NCBI GenBank assembly: GCA_016710745.1 | Contig: JADJVB010000005.1 | Span: 248,001 to 312,000 of the forward strand | From: Chitinophagaceae bacterium | Lineage (GTDB): Bacteria > Bacteroidota > Bacteroidia > Chitinophagales > Chitinophagaceae | Direction of reading: 5' to 3' | Length of the DNA stretch: 64,000 nucleotides | Part shown: in pieces, positions 48,001-54,658 of the stretch | Layout: every line of letters begins with the position of its first letter | Position numbering within the stretch: the first letter of the stretch is position 1 | Position numbers and translations under genes: made by a program | Notes under the pieces: model-generated | Told to the model about the DNA's origin: nothing | Databases searched by the model: none | The model's input: the letters and a program-made list of their open reading frames with translations, nothing else

Positions 48001-49032
48001 ATTAATACTTAAACCTGCTAAAATACTTGCTGCATCCAACGTATAGGTTATACTTGTTGAATTGGCCGCTGTGGCCGAATAAGTTACGGCAGTACCCGAT
48101 TTGCACCGGGTTGAAGTGGCCCCCAAAGTAAATACAGGTGTTTGTACTGTTGCGTTTACCGTAACCGTATGCGAAGCCGATTTAGGGCCATTACATCCGG
48201 CTGCCTCGGCAGTAATTAATGATGTACCACTCCAACCGGCGATATACGTAACATCGCCGGTGGCCGAATTAATGGAATTACCGGCAACTTCACTAACTGC
48301 ATCCAAACTATAAGTTATACTTGTTGAATTTGTGGCGCTGGCGCTATAATTAACTATACCTGCTCCCTGGCAACGTGTGGAGGTTGCACCCAAAACAAAG
48401 ACCGGTGTACCTACCGTAGGTGTAATGGTCACTTCATGATCGGCGGTTAACGGGCCTCCGCAGCCATCCGCTGTGGCAGTAATGGTTGAGGTGCCATTCC
48501 AGTTGAACAGGTAAGTTACTTCGCCGGTGGTAACATTAATGGTATTGCCAAATGAGCTGGTAGCCGCATCCAGGCTATAAGTAATGCTTGTTGACCCTGC
48601 TGAAGTTGCGCTATACATTACATTCCCGGCCCCCTGGCAACGGGTTGATGTTGCACCTAAAACAAAAACTGGCGCATTTATATCGGGCGTTACAATTACG
48701 GTAACGCTTCCTGCGCCCGCACTCCAGGTAAGTAAAACGTCATCCTGAGCCCTTACATAATAGGTGCCACTAACAGTGGCTACCAAACTTGAAGCTGCAT
48801 TAGCTGTACTCGTTCCTGTTGCACTGCTTTGCCAATACCAGGTTTCACCCGCGGGTGCTGTGCCAGTAAAATTCATGGTTACACCGGGACTTGCACACTG
48901 CGGTGAATTGGATGTTGGATCTGCTGGTGTTGCCTGCGACATCACCGAATTGCTCAATAAGAGCATTAAACCGGTAATGAGAATTAATGCAGTTTTTTTT
49001 ACAATCCATTGGTTAGTAAATATTGATTTCAT
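39031..49032 (-). CDS. Giant T9SS-secreted repetitive surface protein (3333 residues)
   Basis: I choose the ATG at 49032 because MKSIFTNQWIVKKTALILIT opens a clear signal peptide ending near SVMSQA; the open frame runs 61 codons further upstream without such a signal. After a short domain come 15 repeats of about 86 residues (about 110-1460), each with PVFTLGATSTRCQGAG, SLDA, and TATGCNGP; two Cys per unit could pair. Then an unknown domain (1465-1700), an Ig-like VLANDYDPNN segment (about 1930-2020), a YLPFGEDKARIAL region like IgGFc-binding proteins (about 2030-2510), an SdrD-like VFLDKNDDGIYNDGG domain (about 2600) and further domains. The end (KVAPNPFTGKIDVYL to EKLMKQ) is a T9SS sorting domain. 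Likely a surface adhesin. Confidence 0.9.
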   Translation of the reverse strand: MKSIFTNQWIVKKTALILITGLMLLLSNSVMSQATPADPTSNSPQCASPGVTMNFTGTAPAGETWYWQSSATGTSTANAASSLVATVSGTYYVRAQDDVLLTWSAGAGSVTVIVTPDINAPVFVLGATSTRCQGAGNVMYSATSAGSTSITYSLDAATSSFGNTINVTTGEVTYLFNWNGTSTITATADGCGGPLTADHEVTITPTVGTPVFVLGATSTRCQGAGIVNYSASATNSTSITYSLDAVSEVAGNSINSATGDVTYIAGWSGTSLITAEAAGCNGPKSASHTVTVNATVQTPVFTLGATSTRCKSGTAVTYSATAANSTSITYTLDAASILAGLSINASTGAVNYNGGWVGTSVITATAAGCSGPVSATHSATTNDNVQDPVFVMGSTSTRCLGAGSVTYTANAAFSTSISYSLNAAAVTGGNSINASTGEVTYVAGWTGSTIITATAAGCNGPRSATHSVTITPAVGTPVFVMGSTSTRCKGGGSVTYTATATNATSITYSLDPASAAAPLNIDPNTGTVTYYGYWSGPTTIITATANGCNGPVSSTHTVTITPTIGSPVFSAGSTSTRCQGAGVVNYGATATNTTAITYSLNAAATTGGNTINATTGDVTYVAGWAGSTIITATATGCGGPTTSTHTVTITPTVGTPVFTGGATSSRCIGAGTTTYSATATNNTGITYTLDGASSTGGNSINPATGAVTFDAAWLGSTTITATATGCNGPKTATHVVTTNDNVQTPVFGLGSSSTRCWGAATLTYTATAANNTGITYSLDATSLAYGNTINASTGAVTYWWLWFGTSTITATATGCSGPKTATHTVTIIGGVGNPVFTLGSTSTRCQGVGNITYDATANNSSSLTYSLDAASLSGGNTINAATGEVTYVATWSGTTTITASATGCGGPKTSNHTVTVTPTVGTPVFTLGATSTRCQGAGTVTYTATASNSTSRTYSLDGTTLAFPGNSFNTSTGALTYAASWSGTSTITVTAAGCNGPSTAMHTITITPTVGTPVFNAGATSVRCQGTGTVLYDATASTTTGITYTQNAASASGGNLINASTGLVTYAAGWSGTTIITASAAGCNGPKTATHTVTITPTVGTPVFVLGATSTRCQGANTVTYTANATNNTGITYSLDASSIAAGNSINATTGAVTYWTGWTGTSIITATATGCNGPKTANHTVTITPTVSTPVFTLGATSVRCQGGAFVTYTATAANSTSITYSLDAGSTTGGCTINAITGVVVYVAGWSGTTIITASATGCNGPSTAVHTVTVTPTVGTPVFTLGATSTRCQGANSVTYTATATNATGITYTLDGTSTSAGNSINATTGAVSFAAAWNGTSTITATAAGCNGPNTASHVVTITPTVGTPVFSLGLQSVRTQGAGTITYSATATNNTGISYSLDAASIAAGNTINTATGSVTWIAGWFGLSSITASANGCNGPSTQSHIVNINPSVVQTPLYLSGPGQYLDRIDPVATNITTTEVSYPISSAAAGIAIDASSTTSGITTPVTRSHTTGTGANRFMLVGISQKNRTVLSVTYGGSPLTLVGDNNLNGNARISLYQMVNPPSGTANVVVNFSSDPDKGAVVNVTTYTGVNQSNPLGTFVSDQAKTTTPTVNVNSATGELIYDVVSVRTSTISVGSGQTERWNVNTGQEIYGAGSTKNGLASTTMSWTNNAGSADWALGAVPIKPAASVNTITYTQNPILCSDLTIKAQTIQMLLHVKVTSGTMPVNPAITAQLKYGSTNIITLSNPVYNSGSKILSWTGTLGADVTVPNGQALALAITSAQAGVQFQIEYHSNTKPSRISLLPVSTFIDFESFDVFDAPYPGGTKRISGLVNTTYYARAKITTPFGYQDITGMDIKINPPGTTVPVNCIDSSTCTRTYEYPWATSGSTGMYYLLGTAKEGYENLIKNSDILAFDVCAVCPPVALNDSATGAGGAPFVVDVLANDYDPNNNMKPSTLSINTQPNNGTGFISNGKVIYLPNGSFAGRDTLVYQICDSTNACATAYVFFTVNPLIVDPCSEATKTHTYYLPFGEDKARIALANSANVALPSNNIRTVISMKMPYPGMTIVWDHWEDGYEINPLDPLQSTTQVWGDGNPYNGIAPGYANDIIPAGGSIVLDNTMPTNPRVAANIFYDGADKITASGQIAVTQVCGEPSIMQVQCMKTNVSPVKDYGTFYTIPVGQNYPSRDFQYTALFIRAAQNNTVVEIDKDNNGTLETTATINEGETYFVDGAVLSGASIASSGNIGVELHFGGVDGYSSRDVPIFPATWYSNTYYSPVPTTGRTTTTPRDTAAVMLYNSLQNRPLTINWTSGVPSSGSITIPAKSVVRFPLAYSQTAGYKFVNPTGESFTAIQICDSYTPGGGGNGGTEYDWSFNLISQNRLTDFATVAWAPGSIDGSRNDNPVWVTPINNTTIYVKYDGNISGTQGLLSPCGMRYDVSYTLNALNHKRVIDPTDNDQSGLAVYTCDGTKLAAVYGEDPSTAVTANPSWDVGSTIQPFCKQKLIFANDDYGRTMVNQPVTLPILLNDFGFLAVVDPGSVSTIGLLQPKNGTVTVNPNGTVIYLPNPGFTGKDTFEYNVCSTPTPIVCDKATVYVDIAICPAPYTQNVVAGQVFLDKNDDGIYNDGGTGVPGAKVYLYVDGNCNQVIDANELKDSVITDSSGSYQFISYPEKFVLDDFDDASGNRTCANGSDGNAAWLTDWTDIGDNSTGFCNTSQNQANTDAEVYKDGAFTNALRLKDNNVSATRSVNLSGASYAFLSFSYRRKSATLTAGEDVIVQASSNGTTFGTVFTIAGDGTADAGYVNIYNQDITAYASANTRIRFLTNNNVDDQDTVYIDNVKVQFIRYPICYITRLDPASVPPYHHTTTILQNTLTAVSAQTCFGPFYYCIAKNKISISGTLFNDANGLTDNLVNGTAIGNIGGATVYAYLVDSTNTVVRRITVNAGTGTYTFTDADMFTNYTLRLSTLSVNLGDPPPADAGMSLVSGNWVTTGDAYGTNNAAGSGNKAGAATCDIAVRTSWLNVTNVNFGVERLPDSDDRTINYPRNDPNIQYDVTGGLTGSDPEDGILGAGKTYKITQLPFGAVLYYNGLAVSLNQVITSFNAALLKIDPDDDTHQAIFRYASRDAAGLFDPTPAQIVVNWARTVPVKLISFSGRLNGLKVDLNWVTASELDTKHFEVQRSADGLNFSTIATVAAKGTSTNVTNYDQVDLNPYKGVNYYRLKIVDIDGKFEYSQIVIIRIDNNVQLVTKVAPNPFTGKIDVYLTLTHNTPVDFRFIDINGRIVFKKSVAGLKGFNWFTINDLDRLPAAPYMLHIVTDDATIVEKLMKQ
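44640..48700. repeat. Fifteen coding repeats of about 258 bp
   Basis: Units begin with the coding for PVF-x-x-G-x-TSTRC. The last unit has lost the first Cys (SVRTQGAG). DNA likeness between units is moderate, so the array is older than the PKD-like array of the other giant gene. Confidence 0.8.
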
Positions 49033-49495
49033 AGTGCGTTTATTAGGATAACAGTTGGATAAATGTGTATAGATTTCTGTTAATAAAATCAGTTTAATTA
49101 AATTAAAATAACCAGGTACTTCAGGCCATGTTTTAGCAGTTAGGGGCTGCACATGGGCCTTAAACTTGTGTAAGTTTGGCTTCATTTTTTTCGGATATTG
49201 GTTAATTTTAAACAATTAAAACTTATCTAACTAATTGATAGACATAGCTTTAACTTAAATTCTACAAAAAAACATGTAGAATAACAACTACATAAACGCT
49301 AAAATGGCAATCTTAGTATAATTACCAAGTAAATAACAACAAACTGATGGTATCTATCTTACATATGTATGGCATGGTTTTATAAGTGATATGTTTGAAT
49401 ATAAAACATCTTTGATAAGCTATGTTAGTGAATAAATATGGGCAACCCCTATCTTTGTTTAGCTTTTTTTTACAACCCGGCTTTAAAAATAAAAT
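49033..49495. other. AT-rich intergenic region before the rhomboid gene
   Basis: The interval holds the divergent promoters. TATCTTTG at 49450-49457 is a likely -7 box for the rhomboid gene. The open frame that continues upstream of the giant gene (to 49215) looks non-coding. No other feature is seen. Confidence 0.4.
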
Positions 49496-50149
49496 ATGAA
49501 TATCCAGGAATTTCCGATAACCCTCAGCCTGATTATCGCCAATCTTATCTTTTCGATAGTTGGTTTTTCAAACCGGGGTATGGTTGATAAAACGATCATG
49601 TGGCCTTACCGGGTTTCCCGCGAAAATCAGTACTTCCGTTTCATCACCTCGGGTTTTTTACACGCCGATTACATGCACCTGATCTTTAACATGTTTACCC
49701 TGTATTTTTTTGGACGAAACCTGGAGCTGTATTTTAATTTTTATGGCCTGGGTGGCAATTTTTCGTACCTGGCGCTCTATTTTTTAGGGCTGATCATTTC
49801 TGATCTGCCAAGTTATTTCAAACACAAAGATGATCGCGATTACCGGTCGTTGGGCGCATCAGGCGCTGTATCCGCAGTGGTATTTGCCACCATCATTTTT
49901 AGCCCCTGGACCAGTATCTATATTTATGGTGCCATAAAGATCTCGGCTACGGTATACGCCATACTCTACATCTTTTATTGCGTGTACATGGGAAAAAGGG
50001 GAAGCGACAATATTAACCACGATGCTCATTTGTGGGGATCTTTATTCGGTCTGGCGTTTACGCTGGCCCTGGTTGCTTACCTGCAGCCTGATTTATTTAC
50101 GGGGATCATTGAGGAACTCAAACACCCGAGCCTATTTGGCGACGGTTAG
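49496..50149 (+). CDS. Rhomboid family intramembrane serine protease
   Basis: A 217-residue membrane protein with about six hydrophobic segments. HADYMHLIFNMFTLYFFGR is the rhomboid H-x(4)-H/N-M segment, SLGASGAVSAVVF holds the catalytic Ser (GASGA), and NINHDAHLWGSLFG holds the catalytic His. It cleaves membrane proteins within the bilayer. The C-terminus IIEELKHPSLFGDG is imperfectly repeated at 51840-51882 near tilS. Confidence 0.93.
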   Translation: MNIQEFPITLSLIIANLIFSIVGFSNRGMVDKTIMWPYRVSRENQYFRFITSGFLHADYMHLIFNMFTLYFFGRNLELYFNFYGLGGNFSYLALYFLGLIISDLPSYFKHKDDRDYRSLGASGAVSAVVFATIIFSPWTSIYIYGAIKISATVYAILYIFYCVYMGKRGSDNINHDAHLWGSLFGLAFTLALVAYLQPDLFTGIIEELKHPSLFGDG

Positions 50150-50340
50150 GGTTAACGGTCGTATCTTTTTCGTTTTGTGCGGCCTATCACTTGTAACATC
50201 CGGGGGCTGCCTGATGTTTATGAGCATTTCATAAGCATAATCGCCTTTTTACCAAAAATCGGTAGTGAAATTTTAACGGGCATAACCAGGAAGGGAAATA
50301 GCTCCCCACGATACAAGGTCATTGCGTTAAGGCTTAATTT

Positions 50341-50445
50341 AATTGCGCCGCCCTTCAGATTAATTGCGCCGCCCTTCAGATTAATTGCGCCGCCCTTCAG
50401 GTTAGTTGCGCCGCCCTTCAGGTTAGTTGCGCCGCCCTTCAGGGC
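50341..50445. repeat. 21-bp tandem repeat, five units
   Basis: TTAATTGCGCCGCCCTTCAGA recurs five times, with a shift from TTAATT to TTAGTT in the last two. The last unit runs into the hairpin CCGCCCTTCAGGGCGG. One and a half units recur at 51615-51660. Confidence 0.85.
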
Positions 50446-50639
50446 GGTGACTGAAATACAATCCTGTACCGGCTTTAGCCAAAATTAATACCGATTCAGT
50501 TTTACTGTTCACCATACCGGTATTTACCAAAAGCCAATACACAGTGGTTTTACTTGAATTTCGGCCAACCCACATGATGCTAACATGACATTCAGTTTAG
50601 GATAAACAGCTGGGCTAAAGCCCATTTTGCAGGCATCAT
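50411..50639. repeat. 229-bp direct repeat, left copy
   Basis: It matches 51615-51843 with only two differences seen (a T/C and a C/A). It carries the hairpins CCGCCCTTCAGGGCGG and GGGCTAAAGCCC. Confidence 0.9.
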
Positions 50640-50649
50640 TATATTCCCT

Positions 50650-51610
50650 GCCCTAAAGGGCAGGGCAATTCAATCACTAACTTAATTACCTGGCCCATGG
50701 CAGGTACAATTATATTGCATACCATAAAGGGCAGGGCAATTCAATCATCAACTTAATGACCTGGCCCATGGCAGGTACAATTATATTGCATGCCATAAAG
50801 GGCAGGGCAATTCAATCACTAACTTAATGACCTGGCCCATGGCAGGTACAATTATATTGCATACCATAAAGGGCAGGGCAATTCAATCATCAACTTAATG
50901 ACCTGGCCCATGGCAGGTACAATTATATTGCTTGCCATAAAGGGCAGGGCAATTCAATCACTAACTTAATGACCTGGCCCATGGCAGGTACAATTATATT
51001 GCTTGCCATAAAGGGCAGGGCAATTCAATCATCAACTTAATGACCTGGCCCATGGCAGGTACAATTATATTGCATGCTATAAAGGGCAGGGCAATTCAAT
51101 CATCAACTTAATTACCTGGCCCATGGCAGGTACAATTATATTGCATGCCATAAAGGGCAGGGCAATTCAATCACTAACTTAATGCCTGGCCCATGGCAGG
51201 TACAATTATATTGCATACCATAAAGGGCAGGGCAATTCAATCATCAACTTAATGACCTGGCCATGGCGGTACAATTATATTGCTTGCCTAAAGGGCAGGG
51301 CAATTCAATCATCAACTAATGACCTGGCCCATGGCAGGTACAATTATATTGCATGCCATAAAGGGCAGGGCAATTCAATCACTAACTAAGACCTGGCCCA
51401 TAGCAGGTACAATTATTTGCTTGCCAAAGGGCAGGGCTTCAATCATCAACTTAAGCCTGGCCTATGGCAGGTCAATTATATTGCATGCCATAAAGGCCAG
51501 GGCAATTCAATTATCAACTTAATGACCTGGCCCATGGCAGGTACAATTATATTGCATGCCATAAAGGGCAGGGCAATTCAATCATCAACTTAATGACCTG
51601 GCCCATAGCG
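50650..51610. repeat. 71-bp tandem repeat array, about 13 units
   Basis: Units run between starts of GGGCAGGGCAATTCAATCA spaced 71 bases apart (50661, 50732, 50803, 50874, 50945, 51016, 51087, 51158). Variants with CTAAC and TCAAC alternate at first. Units after about 51180 have small deletions. The units touch with no spacers, so it is not CRISPR. No coding function is seen. Confidence 0.9.
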
Positions 51611-51614
51611 GGTA

Positions 51615-51843
51615 CCGCCCTTCAGGTTAGTTGCGCCGCCCTTCAGGGCGGTGACTGAAATACAATCCTGTACCGGCTTTAGCCAAAATTAATACCGATT
51701 CAGTTTTACTGTTCACCATACCGGTATTTACCAAAAGCCAATACACAGCGGTTTTACTTGAATTTCGGCCAACACACATGATGCTAACATGACATTCAGT
51801 TTAGGATAAACAGCTGGGCTAAAGCCCATTTTGCAGGCATCAT
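51615..51843. repeat. 229-bp direct repeat, right copy
   Basis: Near-identical to 50411-50639. Together the copies frame the 71-bp array, so recombination between them could remove or expand it. Confidence 0.9.
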
Positions 51844-51882
51844 CGAAGAACCAAAACGCCAACCTATTTGGCAACGGTTAAG
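51840..51882 (+). repeat. Imperfect copy of the rhomboid gene 3' end inside the tilS 3' end
   Basis: CATCATCGAAGAACCAAAACG and CCTATTTGGCAACGGTTA match, with gaps, the rhomboid end at 50107-50149 (CCTATTTGGCGACGGTTAG). The copy overlaps the tilS stop on the other strand. Confidence 0.55.
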
Positions 51883-53240
51883 CTGATCTGCAAAATGTCT
51901 TTTGTGTTATCGGTTATTTTGAAACGATCGTCAATGCGCAGGCCAACTACCCAAACTATTTTTTTATCCATTTCGATAACCCAGGTTTTTTCTTTTTGGG
52001 TTACGGAAAATTTCAGATCACTCAAAAAACGATTGAGTTTCTTTTTTTTTGCCATGCCCAGGGGATAAAAATAATCACCGGGTTTCCATTTGCGGAGTAT
52101 TAAAGGATATTTTATTTCGGCGGCGTTAAGTTGTGCTGCCAATGGGTTATGTAAGATGGGAGATTGAATATTCACTATTTTTTTAAGATGCAAACGGCCT
52201 TCTGCAAATTCCAAATGCCCTTCTTTTTCCAAAAGAAAAATTCCTGCTTCGGTATTTTCATTGGGCGCAATGATAAGCCAGTTGCGGTTTTTGATGATAC
52301 GGTGGGTTGCCGATTGAACATATTTGCCGGTTTCGCTTTGTAATAAACCCACCACTTCATCAGTTTGTTGGGCCGTATAGCCAAAGTCTTTGATCACTTC
52401 AAACAGGATCGTTTTCAAAGCTTTTGTTTTCAACAGTTTTAATACCGGGATATGAACTTCGTTGCCTTTATATTCAAGCAATTTCGTCTTCGTTTCGTTT
52501 ACCGCTTGTTGATAGAGTTGCGCTATCTCCCTGAACCGGTCAATATTATGCAGCAGGTTTTCTTCCACCTGCGGAAATACTTTTTGCAAACCGGGAATGA
52601 GTTGGTTGCGAAAATAATTGCGGGTGTATTTGTCGGAAGCGTTCGATGCGTCTTCCACGAACCTCAAATTATTGGCAAGGGCGAATGCGGTAAGTTCTTC
52701 TTTTTTCGCAAATAATAAAGGACGCATAAGATTTCCCTGCTTCGGTAAAATTCCATGCAGTCCGCCAATGCCGGTACCCTTAAAGAAATTCATCAGCAGG
52801 GTTTCGATGTTGTCGTTGGCGTGGTGGGCGGTGAGGAGCCAGTAAGCGGTTGGCGGTTGGCAGTTGGCAACTTCAGCGTGTAAATCACTTTTCATTTTAT
52901 TTAAGAGCTCATCAAACCATTTATAACGTAATTCCCTGGCCGCAACCTGTATGCTAAGTTTATTTTCGGCAGCATATTTTTCGGTATCGAATTTTTTAGC
53001 CAGCACCTCCACTCCATAATTTTTAGCAAGGGTTATTACGAATTCCTCATCGCGGTTACTCTCCTCTCCCCTTAATTGAAAATTGCAATGGGCAATGATA
53101 AAGTTGTAGCCCGCCTGTTTGCATAGTTCACAAAGCACAACTGAATCCACTCCGCCACTAACGGCCAGGAGTAACTTATCTTTTGGTTGAAAAAGATTGT
53201 GTTGTTTGATGTATGCTTTAAATTTTTCTAACAGGTTCAT
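51864..53240 (-). CDS. tilS: tRNA(Ile)-lysidine synthase TilS
   Basis: A 458-residue protein with the PP-loop LLAVSGGVDSVVLCELC at the N-terminus, HCNFQLRGEESNRDEEF and LTAHHANDNIETLLMNFFKG in the N-type ATPase domain, and a C-terminal TilS domain (KWKPGDYFYPLGM...KKKLNRFLSD). It makes lysidine at position 34 of tRNA-Ile(CAU), which is essential. Its last codons overlap the rhomboid-tail-like repeat. Confidence 0.95.
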   Translation of the reverse strand: MNLLEKFKAYIKQHNLFQPKDKLLLAVSGGVDSVVLCELCKQAGYNFIIAHCNFQLRGEESNRDEEFVITLAKNYGVEVLAKKFDTEKYAAENKLSIQVAARELRYKWFDELLNKMKSDLHAEVANCQPPTAYWLLTAHHANDNIETLLMNFFKGTGIGGLHGILPKQGNLMRPLLFAKKEELTAFALANNLRFVEDASNASDKYTRNYFRNQLIPGLQKVFPQVEENLLHNIDRFREIAQLYQQAVNETKTKLLEYKGNEVHIPVLKLLKTKALKTILFEVIKDFGYTAQQTDEVVGLLQSETGKYVQSATHRIIKNRNWLIIAPNENTEAGIFLLEKEGHLEFAEGRLHLKKIVNIQSPILHNPLAAQLNAAEIKYPLILRKWKPGDYFYPLGMAKKKKLNRFLSDLKFSVTQKEKTWVIEMDKKIVWVVGLRIDDRFKITDNTKDILQISLTVAK

Positions 53241-53379
53241 TATATAATGTTCAATTTAACCTCGCCCCATCGAGTTATGCGCTTTCTCTTCGCTCTGCCC
53301 GCGAACGCCAAAGGAGAAGGAAATCGAATGGGTCTTATAAATATGCAAATTGTTTCTTTTCTACTACGCCGATCTTCGC

Positions 53380-53415
53380 AATTTCCCTCCCCTTCGGGGA
53401 GGATAGGTGGGGCCG
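53380..53415. repeat. Dispersed hairpin CCCTCCCCTTCGGGGAGG
   Basis: A GC-rich palindrome between tilS and the TPR gene. A relative (CTCCCCCGAAGGGGGAGG) lies at 54589-54606. The interval 53241-53420 has no gene. Confidence 0.6.
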
Positions 53416-53420
53416 CGGTT

Positions 53421-53732
53421 TTACTCCTCCACATCCTCCAACGCTCCCATTAATTCCATCCTGGTATGATTATCGCCCGCTTTTTGCGCTTCTTCGATAC
53501 CTCTTTTATATATCCTTATGGCTTTGTCAAAATCTCCGGCCCGTTCCAATAATTTGCCTAAATGATAGTAGGATCCAATATAGGTTGGCTCCCGTAACAG
53601 TATTTCATTGAACAGTTTACGGGCTTCCTCATCTTTGTCGATCTTAATGTATTCCAACGCCAATGCGTGTTGCAGAAAACTGTCCTTGTCCGACGTCTTC
53701 ATATATTCCAGTAATTTCTCTATCCTGCTCAT
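53421..53732 (-). CDS. Small TPR-repeat protein
   Basis: A 103-residue protein with about two tetratricopeptide repeats (FLQHALALEYIKIDKDEEAR and GSYYHLGKLLERAGDFDKAI). It is a soluble interaction module of unknown partner. It is divergent from etfB. Confidence 0.85.
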   Translation of the reverse strand: MSRIEKLLEYMKTSDKDSFLQHALALEYIKIDKDEEARKLFNEILLREPTYIGSYYHLGKLLERAGDFDKAIRIYKRGIEEAQKAGDNHTRMELMGALEDVEE

Positions 53733-53780
53733 ACCCGGTAAATATTTATTTTTTTTATTTAAAATTAACTGCTCTTGGCT

Positions 53781-53788
53781 TATCTTTG
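53781..53788 (+). promoter_or_regulatory. Possible -7 box for etfBA
   Basis: TATCTTTG matches TAnnTTTG, 45 bases before the etfB ATG. A -33 TTTG at the proper spacing is lacking. Confidence 0.35.
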
Positions 53789-53833
53789 CGATAGTTGCAT
53801 AAACAACTTATTTCAGGATTTTAAATTTTTTAT

Positions 53834-54577
53834 ATGAAGATCTTAGTTTGTATCAGTAAAACACCTGATACCACAGCAAAAATAGCCTTCGCCGATAACA
53901 ATACGAAATTCGCTGCAGATGGCGTACAGTGGATCATCAATCCCTACGACGAATGGTATGCCCTGGTGCGGGCCATCGAATTGAAGGAAGCCGATCCTGC
54001 CACCGTCATTCATTTGGTTACCGTGGGCGCGGCAGATTGTGATCCCATCATCCGAAAAGCACTGGCTCTGGGTGGTGATGAAGCCTTTCGGGTAAATGCC
54101 GAGAGTCATGATAGTTTTTACATCGCCTCACAAATTGCTGAAGTAGCCAAAAAAGGAAGTTACGATCTGATCTTTACCGGAAAAGAAACCATCGACTATA
54201 ATGGATCGTCCATCGGCGGCATGGTTGCCGAGTTGCTGGAATTACCTTTTGTTTCTTATGCCGCAAAATTTAACCTGGAAGGAAGCGATGCGGTTATCGT
54301 AAGGGAAATTGAAGGTGGTGAAGAAACCAATAAAGTAGCCTTACCGGTAGTGGTTAGCTGCCAAAAAGGAATGGCCGAACAACGCATTCCCAATATGAAA
54401 GGTATCATGGGCGCCCGGAGCAAACCCTTGACTGCTGTGGAGCCTGTAGCTGTTGATACCCTTACGTCGATTGCATCATTTGAATTACCACCGGCGAAAG
54501 CGGGTGTTAAATTGGTTCCGGCAGATACACCGGAGGAATTGGTGAGGTTGTTACATGAGGAAGCGAAGGTGATATAA
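53834..54577 (+). CDS. etfB: Electron transfer flavoprotein beta subunit
   Basis: A 247-residue protein, normal length. It starts MKILVCISKTPDTTAKIAF, with WIINPYDEWYALVRAIELKE and FTGKETIDYNGSSIGGMVAE typical of ETF beta, which binds AMP and the alpha subunit. It passes electrons from acyl-CoA dehydrogenases to the quinone pool. etfA begins 81 bases downstream, after a GC-rich hairpin. Confidence 0.95.
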   Translation: MKILVCISKTPDTTAKIAFADNNTKFAADGVQWIINPYDEWYALVRAIELKEADPATVIHLVTVGAADCDPIIRKALALGGDEAFRVNAESHDSFYIASQIAEVAKKGSYDLIFTGKETIDYNGSSIGGMVAELLELPFVSYAAKFNLEGSDAVIVREIEGGEETNKVALPVVVSCQKGMAEQRIPNMKGIMGARSKPLTAVEPVAVDTLTSIASFELPPAKAGVKLVPADTPEELVRLLHEEAKVI

Positions 54578-54583
54578 AAGCCC

Positions 54584-54621
54584 CCTCTATCTCCCCCGAA
54601 GGGGGAGGAAAAGGAGGAGAT
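54584..54621. repeat. GC-rich hairpin between etfB and etfA
   Basis: CTCCCCC-GAA-GGGGGAG is a dispersed palindrome in a 81-base gap between two genes that are normally adjacent. It may alter the ratio of the two subunits, but that is not shown. Confidence 0.5.
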
Positions 54622-54658
54622 AGAAACGAAGTTTCAAGTTTAAAATTAAAATAATCAT

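Noticed and set aside
49033..49215. N-terminal extension of the 3333-residue protein
   Set aside because: The signal peptide begins at the ATG 49032; the upstream codons give no signal and look non-coding.
50177..50488. 103-residue ORF with heptad-like LIAPPFR repeats
   Set aside because: It is the translation of the 21-bp tandem repeat and the DNA after the rhomboid gene; the period is a multiple of three by chance.
51319..51522. 67-residue ORF in the 71-bp array
   Set aside because: It is only the open translation of the tandem repeats, with units that shift frame.
50650..51610. CRISPR array
   Set aside because: Units of 71 bp are joined directly, without unique spacers, and there are no cas genes.
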